A stretch of 23,563 bases of DNA from Patescibacteria group bacterium (GCA_018826545.1 JAHKAL010000010.1:1-23563), one strand, 5' to 3'. Numbered from the stretch's first letter, positions 1 to 7,731 are shown. The notes: generated from the letters alone by a model not told the origin. Numbers and translations: made by a program.

Positions 1-26
1 AAAAATATTAAAAATATAAAACTAAA

Positions 27-173
27 ATGAAAGAAAAAATCTCCATAATAGCAATTGTTGTAAATGTGCTTCTGACTATCAGTAAAGTTTCTGTTGGCAA
101 AGAAAAGGAAAATTTAAGGGCGAAATTCCGGGAGCAGCTGGAGAAGAACCAGGCGAGTATTGTATTTGCCTGA
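27..173 (+). pseudogene. N-terminal remnant of a cation diffusion facilitator-like gene
   Basis: An ATG at 27 opens a 48-codon frame. Its first 24 residues form one hydrophobic helix with the pattern IIAIVVNVLLTISKVSVG, which resembles the first membrane helix of CDF metal exporters. After that the similarity stops and the frame runs through a charged stretch to TGA at 171. A CDF protein is normally near 300 residues, so this can only be a stub. The next gene group is a metal ABC transporter, so a metal-related origin fits the context. The match is made by eye over one helix only, and a small unrelated membrane peptide is the main alternative. Confidence 0.35.
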
Positions 174-274
174 AATGCAACTATAAAATAGTCCATCAGC
201 GAGGAATACCTTGCTCTGCACTTCAATGCCCAAATTGTAAAATTAACTTAATTCGACCTGAAAAAAACTACTAA
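86..274 (+). pseudogene. Zinc-ribbon tail in a different frame from the CDF-like stub
   Basis: This stretch is open after a TAA at 83 and ends with TAA at 272. It has no good start codon of its own. It encodes a Gly/Pro-rich linker followed by a small zinc-binding module: C-x-C-x2-C, then HQRGIPC, then C-x2-C, ending PEKNY. Short tails of this kind occur at the end of small CPR and archaeal proteins. It overlaps the CDF-like stub in another frame, so one base lost or gained in the A-rich run near 113-123 would join the two. It is best read as the broken end of a gene. Confidence 0.4.
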
Positions 275-314
275 CTCTTTGATTATAATAGTAAGATAGT
301 TAAAATAATTAAAT

Positions 315-1013
315 ATGAATAATCTACTTTTAGAAGTTAAAAACTTAACTGTCAATCTAGACGGAAAAAAAATTATAGAAAATCTATCTTTTCAAGTTAA
401 TCAAGGCGAAATTTTAACAATTTTGGGCCCTAACGGTGCAGGTAAAAGCGTACTCTTAAAAACACTTTTAGGATTTTTACCATATAAGGGAAAGATTGTT
501 TGGCAAAAAAAACATAAAATCGGTTATTTACCACAAGGATTAAATCAATTGAAAGTTAAGGATTTTCCTTTGACCGTAGAGGACTTTTTTGCCTTAAAAA
601 ATTCCCCACCTACATCTAAAGAAACGTCACGATTTTTAAGTTTAGTAGGGTTAGAAAAAGAAATACTTACTAAAAGAGCTAGCAGTCTGTCCAGCGGCCA
701 ATTTCAAAGAATGTTGGTAGCATGGGTATTAATTTCTCATCCTCAAATTATATTTTTCGATGAGCCTGCAACTGGAATAGATATTGGCGGCGGAGAAACT
801 ATTTATTCTCTCCTACATTCTATTCAGGAAAAAGAAAAACTAACCATATTCCTTGTGACACACGACTTAAGTATCGTGTATAAATATTCAACAAATGTAC
901 TATGCCTAAGTCGAAAGGGACATAATTGTTTTGGAGCACCAAGAAAAATTTTAAATCCAAAAACGTTAGAGGATCTTTTTGGCACAGAGATTAAATTTTA
1001 TGAACATCATTAA
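315..1013 (+). CDS. Metal ABC transporter, ATP-binding protein (ZnuC/MntA-like)
   Basis: Cytoplasmic ATPase of an ABC importer, probably for zinc or manganese. Visible motifs are Walker A GPNGAGKS at residues 38-45, a Q-loop Gln near 74, the signature LSSGQ at 125-129, Walker B IIFFDEP at 145-151 and the switch His at 183 (VTHD). The 232-residue length is normal for this group. The metal assignment comes mainly from the permease that follows 8 nt downstream, which belongs to the ABC-3 family. A perfect TATAAT at 284-289 lies upstream but has no clear -35 box. No substrate-binding lipoprotein gene is in the window, so it must lie elsewhere or be absent. Zinc and manganese cannot be told apart from the sequence. 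Confidence 0.85.
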   Translation: MNNLLLEVKNLTVNLDGKKIIENLSFQVNQGEILTILGPNGAGKSVLLKTLLGFLPYKGKIVWQKKHKIGYLPQGLNQLKVKDFPLTVEDFFALKNSPPTSKETSRFLSLVGLEKEILTKRASSLSSGQFQRMLVAWVLISHPQIIFFDEPATGIDIGGGETIYSLLHSIQEKEKLTIFLVTHDLSIVYKYSTNVLCLSRKGHNCFGAPRKILNPKTLEDLFGTEIKFYEHH

Positions 1014-1021
1014 TTAATATT

Positions 1022-1795
1022 ATGACAGACCAACTTATTCTTACTCTTATTAGTGGAATTTTTATCAGCGGAGTTTCTGGTTATTTAGGAACACTAATGC
1101 TTTCCAAAAAAATGTCAGTGGTAGCAGGACCCCTTGCTCATCTCGCTTTCCCCGGAGTAGCTCTAGCTTTGATTTTCGGATTTGATATCTCACTGGGAGT
1201 TTTTCCCTTTGTTATTATTGGAGCCATACTTATTTGGCTTTTGGAAAAAAAGACGAAACTTCCTATGGAAAACTTGGCAGCAATTATTTTTGCCTCAGGA
1301 GTCGGAACAGCTTTACTTTTTCTGCCAATTGATAAAGCGGAAGAGGCGTTGATTGGCAGTATTACAAAAATAACCCTCAACGAAACAATAATTGTAGTTA
1401 TATTAAGTTCGTTTGTTTTTTATATAGTAAAACACCTATATCAAAAAATGATGTTAATAAATGTCCATGAAGATTTAGCAACCATAGAGGGTGTAAATAT
1501 ACAACTCTATAATTTACTTTATCTATTAAGCATTGCCATCATTGTTGCACTGGGAGTATATCTTGTAGGAGCCTTAATAACTGCAGCTCTTATTGCCATT
1601 CCCGCAGCATCAGCAAAAAACATCAGTAAGGATTTGCATTCATATAAAATTTGGGCTGTTGCTTTTGGAATTGTTTCAGCCTTTATGGGAATTTTCATTG
1701 CCCGATTTGGACATTTACCAACCGGACCTATGGTTATCGTCACAAGTGTTATTTTGTTTTTAATTTCAGTTATTTTTCAAAAAAAGACAATTTAA
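1022..1795 (+). CDS. Metal ABC transporter permease (ABC-3 family, ZnuB-like)
   Basis: Integral membrane permease of 257 residues with about eight hydrophobic segments. It carries the family pattern near residues 35-50 (GPLAHLAFPGVALALIFG) and later GALITAALIAIPAASAKN, both typical of ZnuB/MntB/TroC proteins. It starts 8 nt after the ATPase gene and is surely co-transcribed with it. Together they would form the membrane part of a Zn/Mn importer. The binding protein that normally completes the system is not seen here. The length is close to that of related permeases (about 260-280), and nothing looks broken. Confidence 0.85.
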   Translation: MTDQLILTLISGIFISGVSGYLGTLMLSKKMSVVAGPLAHLAFPGVALALIFGFDISLGVFPFVIIGAILIWLLEKKTKLPMENLAAIIFASGVGTALLFLPIDKAEEALIGSITKITLNETIIVVILSSFVFYIVKHLYQKMMLINVHEDLATIEGVNIQLYNLLYLLSIAIIVALGVYLVGALITAALIAIPAASAKNISKDLHSYKIWAVAFGIVSAFMGIFIARFGHLPTGPMVIVTSVILFLISVIFQKKTI

Positions 1796-1896
1796 TTTTA
1801 ATCTACGTCAAGACCAAAAGTGCATGGCTGTATTAAATTTAAACCAAATGTTTATTGTTTTAATCTCAAGATAAACAGCAAAAAAAGATAGATAAT

Positions 1897-3012
1897 ATGA
1901 AAAAAATATTTTTTACTATCATTTTACTGTTGGTTCCCTTTTTCTTTTGTGCTATTTCAGTTTCTGCCCAGACAGAAATGGCAGGAGAACCAATTAAAGA
2001 AGAAACCCTTGAAGCAAGGGTAGAAAAAGTATTGGAAGAAAAACAAATAAAACCGATGGGTTCGGAGAAGTCTCAACTTTACCAAAAACTGGAGCTTCTG
2101 GTAACCAAAGGTTCTTTAAAAGATACTGAAATCTTTATTGAGAGTGGAAATATCCCTTTCTCTAATTTACCAAAATACAAAACTGGTGATAGAGTAATTA
2201 TCTCTTATTCAAAAGATTTAGAAGGAAATGACACTTTTTATATTACTGACTATGTTAGAAGAAGTTCTCTTCTTTGGCTTTTTATTATCTTTGCTGCACT
2301 AACTACAATTATCGGAAAATTACGTGGAATTACTTCACTTTTGGGAATGGCTCTATCTTTTGCAATTATTTTTATATTTATATTACCCAAAATTTTAAGT
2401 GGTTCGGATCCGATATTAACCGCAATAATTGGATCAATATTTATTATTCCTGTAACTTTTTTTCTTTCTCATGGATTCAGTAAAAAAACTTTGGTCGCAA
2501 TAATGGGAACTTTGATTGCTCTAATTATTACTGGTATTTTGGCTGGTGTTTTTGTAGAAGTCTCCAAACTATCTGGGTTTGCGTCTGAAGAGGCAGGTTT
2601 TTTACAGGCCGCAAAAGGTGAATTGATAAATATTAAGGGACTTCTTCTGGCTGGAATTATTATCGGCGTTTTGGGAGTACTTGATGACATCACCATATCC
2701 CAATCGGCAATTGTTTTTCAACTCAAAGAAACAAATCCCAAAATCAAATTTGAAGAACTATATAAACGTGCAATGAACGTTGGCCAAGATCATATATCTT
2801 CAATGGTTAATACACTTATTCTTGTCTATACAGGAGCGGCTTTACCACTGCTTCTTTTATTTATTGATAATCCCCATCCTTTTAGTGAAGTAATAAATTA
2901 TGAGATTGTTGCTGATGAAGTTGTGAGAACTCTGGTAGGAAGCATAGGCCTTGTTTTAGCTGTTCCAATTACAACTCTACTGGCTTCAATGGTAGTTAAT
3001 AAGAAAATATAA
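1897..3012 (+). CDS. YibE/F family membrane protein
   Basis: A 371-residue membrane protein. Residues 1-25 look like a signal peptide or first helix ending in SVSAQ. Next come an extracytoplasmic charged region and a small beta-rich part (KTGDRVIISYSKDLEGNDTF). From about residue 125 there are roughly seven or eight helices with the YibE/F patterns LLWLFIIFAALT, GVLDDITISQSA and GQDHISSMVNTLILVY. The family is widespread in Firmicutes and CPR; its biochemical role is not settled, though transport has been suggested. A 101-nt gap separates it from the metal permease, so it may or may not share that transcript. The start is supported by the intact signal-like N-terminus. Confidence 0.8.
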   Translation: MKKIFFTIILLLVPFFFCAISVSAQTEMAGEPIKEETLEARVEKVLEEKQIKPMGSEKSQLYQKLELLVTKGSLKDTEIFIESGNIPFSNLPKYKTGDRVIISYSKDLEGNDTFYITDYVRRSSLLWLFIIFAALTTIIGKLRGITSLLGMALSFAIIFIFILPKILSGSDPILTAIIGSIFIIPVTFFLSHGFSKKTLVAIMGTLIALIITGILAGVFVEVSKLSGFASEEAGFLQAAKGELINIKGLLLAGIIIGVLGVLDDITISQSAIVFQLKETNPKIKFEELYKRAMNVGQDHISSMVNTLILVYTGAALPLLLLFIDNPHPFSEVINYEIVADEVVRTLVGSIGLVLAVPITTLLASMVVNKKI

Positions 3013-3034
3013 AACAAAATAAAATATTTCTTGT

Positions 3035-3118
3035 TTATTCTCAAATAATATTCCTATAATTTAGCTTTAAGTTAGTCTAACTTTACTAGTATCAACTGAT
3101 CATTTCTGGCTTGAGCAG
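3035..3118. repeat. Dispersed intergenic repeat, family B copy 1
   Basis: This segment aligns by eye over about 80 bp with 16486-16567, at roughly 70 percent identity. Shared blocks include AAATAATAT, a TTAGCTTTAA/TCAGCCTTAA block, ACTAG and CAACTGATC/AAACTGGTC. Its right edge (GGCTTGAGCAGTTCAGTC) also resembles the core of family A. It occupies the gap between two convergent genes (ends at 3012 and 3140). Confidence 0.55.
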
Positions 3119-3139
3119 TTCAGTCTTAAACTTCCTATT

Positions 3140-3451
3140 TCAAATGAGCTTGGAACGGTGTGTGAGAATATTTCCCCAAGTCATCATATCCTCTGCCCAA
3201 AAAATTGGATTTGCGGGTTTTTTGATACCTTCTTTTTCAAGAATACGATATTCCTTTATAAAATTATTAAAAGTATCTGCAAAAGAAGTGGGTAAAGAAT
3301 TTTTATCTATATTTTGAATATAAGAAGAGGTACTTTTCAAAAAAGTTACTATTCTGTCTTTTTTACCAAAATAATCATCAGCAGCCCAATTCCCTACACG
3401 GTTTAAGTTCATAGCGATATCTAATATTTTAATCCGAGTATTTGTATGCAT
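3140..3451 (-). CDS. Small conserved hypothetical protein next to DUF5674
   Basis: A 103-residue soluble protein that I do not recognise as a named domain. It is mostly helical, with a Trp/Tyr/Asp-rich N-terminal segment (GNWAADDYFGKKDRI) and a C-terminal WAEDMMTWGNILTHRS. The stop codon of the DUF5674 gene overlaps its ATG by one base (TAATG), which points to translational coupling and a joint role. No signal peptide, membrane segment or metal-binding motif is visible. The even codon use and tight coupling argue that it is a real gene. A two-component housekeeping or toxin-antitoxin-like pair is possible but not shown by the sequence. Confidence 0.65.
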   Translation of the reverse strand: MHTNTRIKILDIAMNLNRVGNWAADDYFGKKDRIVTFLKSTSSYIQNIDKNSLPTSFADTFNNFIKEYRILEKEGIKKPANPIFWAEDMMTWGNILTHRSKLI

Positions 3452-3780
3452 TAAAGAAAAAGTTTCTTAACTATATTGTCAAATTTTTTTCTGATATCTA
3501 AAGAGAGAATATCTCTACTTGGATTTTCCTGATTTGGTCTTAAGTTGATAATCGAATTATAATCAGTCTCTTTAGTTTTGGTATCAAAACCTCCTCCCCA
3601 CAAATCTCTTTGTTTTGAACCATTTTCAAGTAATTTTTGTTCTTCTTCGAAATATCTATCTGCCCCACCTGCAAGGATTTCTTTTTTGATATCAACTACA
3701 ACTTTTATATATCCATCAAAATGTTTACCTAATTCCTGAAGTTGTTTCTTTGGTGTCTTTTTCTTAATTATTAAATTCAT
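3451..3780 (-). CDS. DUF5674 family protein
   Basis: A 109-residue protein matching the DUF5674 pattern as I remember it: an N-terminal KVVVDIKKEILAGG segment, then EEEQKLLENGSKQRDLWGG, then INLRPNQENPSRDI and a C-terminal helix. The family is common in CPR bacteria and has no assigned function. The gene is first in a two-gene minus-strand unit and its stop overlaps the next start by one base. A TAAAAT box lies 10 nt before the ATG, suggesting a leaderless or very short-leader mRNA. A second promoter-like pair lies further upstream inside a family A repeat. Confidence 0.75.
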   Translation of the reverse strand: MNLIIKKKTPKKQLQELGKHFDGYIKVVVDIKKEILAGGADRYFEEEQKLLENGSKQRDLWGGGFDTKTKETDYNSIINLRPNQENPSRDILSLDIRKKFDNIVKKLFL

Positions 3781-3873
3781 AATTCAAGTCATTTTAACAT
3801 TTCCAAAAGTTATTTGAAGTACTGTCCAAAAAGTTCAAGAAAGAAAACAACTTAAACATCTATCTTGTCGAAA

Positions 3874-3955
3874 AACATACCGCTCTAGTACCCAATTGTC
3901 ACATAACCACCGTCTCGCTCCAAGGCTAAATGAAACAAATGAAACAGTATAAAGA
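3874..3955. repeat. Family A intergenic repeat, copy with promoter-like left end
   Basis: A 22-nt stretch at 3876-3897 is identical to 13330-13351 (it includes GCTCTAGTACCCAATT). The right part carries AAGGCTAAATGAAACA and AGTATAAAG, as in the other family A copies. Read on the minus strand, the left end holds GTGACA (3902-3897), a 17-nt spacer and TATGTT (3879-3874), a plausible promoter for the DUF5674 unit. The rest of the 3781-4145 gap holds only AT-rich sequence and the precursor promoter; I see no gene in it. Confidence 0.6.
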
Positions 3956-4094
3956 TTGCTAAGACTAATTATTTATATTTAATATATTCTCCTTTCCATT
4001 CTACCACAATACTATTATTTTCAGCTTCTTTGCCTTTTTTATATTTTTAATATCCCATAAATAAATAATTTTCAAGTTTCACATCCTATCTTTC

Positions 4095-4137
4095 TTGACA
4101 ACACCATTATAATGGTACACAAGTGTATCTGAGGGGG
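4095..4137 (+). promoter_or_regulatory. Promoter region and ribosome binding site of the CxxC precursor
   Basis: TTGACA lies at 4095-4100 and a perfect TATAAT at 4108-4113. They are only 7 nt apart, so they cannot act as one pair; TATAAT is the better -10 and TTGACA is probably coincidental or belongs to another start. AGGGGG at 4132-4137 continues into TGATG, giving a long match to the 16S 3' end. It stands 8 nt before the ATG at 4146, which decides the start among four in-frame candidates (GTG 4137, ATG 4140, 4143 and 4146). Confidence 0.6.
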
Positions 4138-4145
4138 TGATGATG

Positions 4146-4358
4146 ATGACATCTGAAATAATAATTAAATCTTTCGGACCAGGTGATGATCTTGACAAAA
4201 AAAATTTTTCGAGTGACTCAGAATCCCCACAAGAAGCAGGAAAGTGCAGGGGGTGCGGAGCATGTACTGGTTGCACAAAATGTAGTCAGTGTGGTGGTGG
4301 AGGCTGCACTGGTAACTGCACAGGGTCATGCAGAGGCTGTAAAGCCAAGGAAGAATAG
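4146..4358 (+). CDS. Cys-rich RiPP precursor peptide (YcaO substrate candidate)
   Basis: A 70-residue peptide. Residues 1-33 form an acidic leader without Cys (EIIIKSFGPGDDL then a Ser/Glu-rich stretch). Residues 34-65 hold ten Cys at 34, 37, 40, 43, 46, 49, 54, 58, 62 and 65, mixed with Gly, Thr and Ser; the first six are exactly three residues apart. The tail is KAKEE. It lies 37 nt before a YcaO gene followed by a SagB-type dehydrogenase and a peptidase, the expected context for a thiazole/oxazole-modified peptide. Up to ten Cys and several Ser/Thr are possible sites. A metallothionein-like metal-binding peptide is the main alternative, given the CxxC spacing and the metal transporter upstream. 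The start is chosen by the Shine-Dalgarno site. Confidence 0.8.
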   Translation: MTSEIIIKSFGPGDDLDKKNFSSDSESPQEAGKCRGCGACTGCTKCSQCGGGGCTGNCTGSCRGCKAKEE

Positions 4359-4395
4359 ATTGATTTTCTCTGTCCAGTAAAAAGAAGTTATCTTA

Positions 4396-5649
4396 ATGTA
4401 CTTAACAAAGCCTATTGTTAGTTTTTATAAAAACTCTAGATATAACGATGAACCACAGTTGTTTCAATATACTGCGATATCCAAAGGAAATGTGTGGGGA
4501 GGTGGAATATCTTTCGACAAAAATAAAGCAAAAAATAAAGCTATAGGTGAATCAATCGAAAGATATTGTCTCGAAAAGTATGATAAAAAAAAGTTTGTTT
4601 ATTCTTCACTGAATGATTTAAAAGGTAATTTTGTAAATTTAAATTCCGTTACATCTATCTCACGAGAGCAGAAAAGGAACCTAAATTTTAAAGGTTTCAT
4701 TATTACAAAAAACAGTAAATTTAATTGGGTTATAGGTAAATCCCTATTAAGCAAGAAGAAAGTTCTAATCCCAGCCCAACTTATCTTTGTTCCTTACACC
4801 TACAAGAAGAATGAACCCATATTGAGATTGCCAATAAGTACTGGTGCTGCTTTAGGCACAGATATCTATTCTGCTCTTATCAGGGGCGTATTTGAAGTTA
4901 TTGAGAGAGACTCTTTTATGATATTTTACCTAAATAAGTTAACCGCCCCTGAGGTTAATTTGGAAATATCCTCATTAAAACTTAGAAAAATAAAGCAGTG
5001 CTTCCAAAGATATAGACTGAACCTAAGACTATTTGATATTACTTCTGACCTAAAAGTACCTGTTTTCATGGCTATTTTAATAGATTCCACTGGTGTAGGT
5101 CCATGGGTTTCTGTGGGACTTAAGTGTGGCTTCAATAAAGAAGAAGTTGCAATTGGTGCAATAGAGGAAGCACAGCATACAAGAGGATGGATGAGAGATG
5201 AAAAATTATCTGTTTCAAAAAAAGAATATAAACAATTAATCAAAATGGTTAAAAATATATCTACCACTCGGGAACGGGGTTTATTTTGGTATAGTAACAA
5301 ACATGCGCCGGAATTGGATTTTTGGTTAAATTCTGTTGAAAACAAAAAAATAACAATTCATAAAGAAAAATATTTAAAAAATGATGAAAAAGATGACTTT
5401 CTGAAAATAAAGGAAATACTAAAAAATAACAAAATGAATGCATACTATGTTGACATAACCATACCTGAGGTTTCTAAATTAGGTTTTTATGCAATAAAAG
5501 TAGTAGTTCCTAAACTTCAACCTCTGCACCTTAATGAAAAATATCCGTATTTAGGAGGAAAAAGGCTCCAGCAAATACCAGTTAAATTAGGTTATTGGAA
5601 AAAAAACCAAAAAATTTATCTAAATAGGTTTCCACACCCATTTTTATGA
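4396..5649 (+). CDS. YcaO-domain cyclodehydratase
   Basis: Probable ATP-dependent enzyme that turns Cys/Ser/Thr of the precursor into azolines. The 417-residue protein is a stand-alone YcaO domain. Visible family patterns are IGESIERYCLE at about 50-60 and GAALGTDIYSALIRGVFEVIERDSF at about 150-174, which supply ATP/Mg-binding Glu residues, with a later EEAQHTRGWM. The last residues, RFPHPFL, match the Pro-rich C-terminus typical of azoline-forming YcaO proteins, which argues against the other YcaO functions. It lies 37 nt after the precursor and 6 nt before the dehydrogenase. No E1-like/ocin-ThiF partner or other leader-recognition domain is fused to it or encoded nearby, which is unusual for this class. 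Confidence 0.85.
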   Translation: MYLTKPIVSFYKNSRYNDEPQLFQYTAISKGNVWGGGISFDKNKAKNKAIGESIERYCLEKYDKKKFVYSSLNDLKGNFVNLNSVTSISREQKRNLNFKGFIITKNSKFNWVIGKSLLSKKKVLIPAQLIFVPYTYKKNEPILRLPISTGAALGTDIYSALIRGVFEVIERDSFMIFYLNKLTAPEVNLEISSLKLRKIKQCFQRYRLNLRLFDITSDLKVPVFMAILIDSTGVGPWVSVGLKCGFNKEEVAIGAIEEAQHTRGWMRDEKLSVSKKEYKQLIKMVKNISTTRERGLFWYSNKHAPELDFWLNSVENKKITIHKEKYLKNDEKDDFLKIKEILKNNKMNAYYVDITIPEVSKLGFYAIKVVVPKLQPLHLNEKYPYLGGKRLQQIPVKLGYWKKNQKIYLNRFPHPFL

Positions 5650-5655
5650 TATACC

Positions 5656-6423
5656 ATGAAAAATATAAACATCGTTAAAGTCAGTAGGAAAAATAGCATT
5701 TCTAAAACGTTTTACCAAAAAACAAAAATTAAGAAATTTCCCAAAGGGGAAACTCTTATAAAAGATTGGCCTAACTCATGGAAAAAAATTTATACGAAGG
5801 ATTATCCTAGATTAGAAAGTATTCAACTACCAAAAAATATTCCCCCATTGAATACTTCAATTTCTACAATTTTGTTAAAAAGAAAATCAGAAAGAATTTT
5901 TTTCAGAAAAAAAGTTTCCTTATCCAAATTAAGCACTTTGTTGTTTTACTCTGCGGGGATTATCCCTGGATCAAAAACGTGGAACGTAACTAGAAGATTT
6001 TACCCTTCCGCTGGAGCAAGATATCCCCTAGAAGTATATCTTTCTACAAACAATATCGTAGGTTTAGAAAACGGTCTTTATCATTATAATATTAGATGCC
6101 ACTCATTAGATGTTTTATTGCAAGAACGGCATTTGAACAAAAAGATTTCTGAACTTACTAATCAGGATTGGGTTAGCAAATCTAACATTATCATCTTAAT
6201 TACATCAGCTTTCCAGAGAACTCAAACAAAATACGACGATAGGGGGTTAAGACATATTTTATTAGAAAGTGGCCACTTAGCACAAAACGTTTATTTAGTT
6301 GGTAATACATTGGATTTGAAAGTGTGTGCAATTGGTGGCTTTATAGATGATAAAATAAATAATCTTATAGACATTGATAATGAAGAGGAAGGAATCATAT
6401 ATGTTTTGGCTGTAGGTACGTAG
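5656..6423 (+). CDS. SagB-type FMN-dependent azoline dehydrogenase
   Basis: Predicted nitroreductase-fold flavoenzyme that oxidises azolines to azoles. The 255-residue protein has the SagB pattern: RKSERIFFRKKVSLSKLSTLL near 75-95 (the Arg/Ser contacts FMN in relatives), then RRFYPSAGARYPLEVYL near 114-130, then GLYHY, and a C-terminal GHLAQNVYL with GGFIDDKIN. It begins 6 nt after the YcaO stop and ends 6 nt before the peptidase start, so the three are one transcript. The length is typical for stand-alone SagB proteins. Its presence implies that the product carries aromatic thiazoles or oxazoles rather than azolines. Nothing appears truncated. Confidence 0.85.
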   Translation: MKNINIVKVSRKNSISKTFYQKTKIKKFPKGETLIKDWPNSWKKIYTKDYPRLESIQLPKNIPPLNTSISTILLKRKSERIFFRKKVSLSKLSTLLFYSAGIIPGSKTWNVTRRFYPSAGARYPLEVYLSTNNIVGLENGLYHYNIRCHSLDVLLQERHLNKKISELTNQDWVSKSNIIILITSAFQRTQTKYDDRGLRHILLESGHLAQNVYLVGNTLDLKVCAIGGFIDDKINNLIDIDNEEEGIIYVLAVGT

Positions 6424-6429
6424 AATACT

Positions 6430-7701
6430 ATGAAGTTAAATGATCTACAAAATTTTACTTTAAACAACGGCTCTCGATTATTCTTCATGCCACTTACTAA
6501 CACAGATTCATCTATTGTAATGGCAACTGTCAAGGCTGGTCCAAGGTTTGATCCGATTGAAAAAGAAGGCTTGTCTCATTTTACCGAACACATGCTTTTT
6601 AGAGGAACTAAAAAATATCCCTCAAGAATTAAGCTTGCTGAAGTGTTAGAAAAAAGTGGTGCCCAAGCAGACGCATTTTCCTATTATGAGACAAACAAAT
6701 ATTGGATAAAAAGCTCTAAAGAAGATATTGCAGTTGCCACAGATAATCTTGCCGAACGCATTTATGCGTCTTTGATAAAAAAGGAGGATATTGAAACAGA
6801 AAAAGGAGTAGTTAAAGAAGAAAAGGCCATACTTTTCTCAAATCCAGAAAAACTTATATGGGAAATATGGAACCAAACTTTATGGAAAGGAGAGGGATTA
6901 GGAAGAGTTTATATAGGAAACGAGAAAAGCATAGATTCCTTTACAAGAAATGATGTATTAAGTTTTATTAAAAATAATTACATTCATAATAACATTGTGT
7001 ACTTTGTTGGAGGAAATATTAATATTGAGAAGGTTTCAGAAAAACTCAACCTATTTTCAACAAACACAGTATTTGATCAAGATGAGCCAGACTCAAAAAT
7101 TTCAAATTTCCAACCTGTTAGAGGTCAAAACATCAATATCTTTAGAAATAACTCCAAGGTCATAACCATTGCACTTGGTTTTCGAACAATACCACAAAAC
7201 CATGAGTCTAAAACGGTATTAGAACTAATTTCAACATTTCTAGGAGGAGGAATGAGCTCCAAACTTAAACAAAAAATTATGGAGCCTGGCTATACGTATT
7301 CAATTCAATCAACTACAGAAAACCTTTCTGATACTGGATATCTTGTAATAAATCTCACAACCAGTAAGAATTTAGTCAAAAAGGTTCTTAAAATTATCTA
7401 TTCAGTTATTTCTGAACTTACCCAAAAACCACTAAAAGTTCAAGAATTGGAATTAATAAAAGGATTTTACACTGGACAACTTAAGATAAATAATGAAACA
7501 GCCCAAGATTGGTCATTTTATTATTCCAACCAAGCTATTTATAGTCCCGACAAAATGGAAACTTTAGAAGAAAAAGTGAATAGAGTTAATAAAATAAATT
7601 CTGATAAGATACTACAAATATCGAAGGAATTTTTCAGGAAAGATAACTTTTATTTGGCAGCCATAGGTAATATTAAAGAAAAGGAAATCATTAATTTTTA
7701 A
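6430..7701 (+). CDS. M16 family zinc peptidase, candidate leader peptidase
   Basis: A 423-residue M16 (pitrilysin/processing peptidase) protein. The inverted zinc motif HFTEH lies at residues 50-54 and the third ligand region ETEKGVVKEE at 122-131, so the catalytic set looks complete. A second, inactive-type domain follows (IALGFRTIPQNHESK, FLGGGMSSKLKQKIMEPGYTYS), as is usual for this family. It starts 6 nt after the dehydrogenase gene. M16 peptidases serve other RiPP pathways (PqqF/G, AlbE/F), so removing the leader of the CxxC precursor is the natural role. General protein turnover is the alternative. No transporter gene accompanies the operon. Confidence 0.85.
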   Translation: MKLNDLQNFTLNNGSRLFFMPLTNTDSSIVMATVKAGPRFDPIEKEGLSHFTEHMLFRGTKKYPSRIKLAEVLEKSGAQADAFSYYETNKYWIKSSKEDIAVATDNLAERIYASLIKKEDIETEKGVVKEEKAILFSNPEKLIWEIWNQTLWKGEGLGRVYIGNEKSIDSFTRNDVLSFIKNNYIHNNIVYFVGGNINIEKVSEKLNLFSTNTVFDQDEPDSKISNFQPVRGQNINIFRNNSKVITIALGFRTIPQNHESKTVLELISTFLGGGMSSKLKQKIMEPGYTYSIQSTTENLSDTGYLVINLTTSKNLVKKVLKIIYSVISELTQKPLKVQELELIKGFYTGQLKINNETAQDWSFYYSNQAIYSPDKMETLEEKVNRVNKINSDKILQISKEFFRKDNFYLAAIGNIKEKEIINF

Positions 7702-7731
7702 TAAAAAATCCAATATAGGACTTTTCACCAC

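Noticed and set aside
4095..4113. TTGACA and TATAAT as a single promoter before the precursor
   Set aside because: The spacing is only 7 nt; a working pair needs about 16-18 nt, so only the TATAAT is kept as likely.
4079..4380. Other open frames on both strands across the CxxC precursor
   Set aside because: They lack the strong ribosome binding site and their composition follows from the Cys/Gly-rich codons of the real frame.
5647..5649. TGA read as glycine, as in some CPR lineages
   Set aside because: TGA ends YcaO, AAA/DUF4143 and ATP-grasp frames exactly at the expected protein ends, so the standard code holds.
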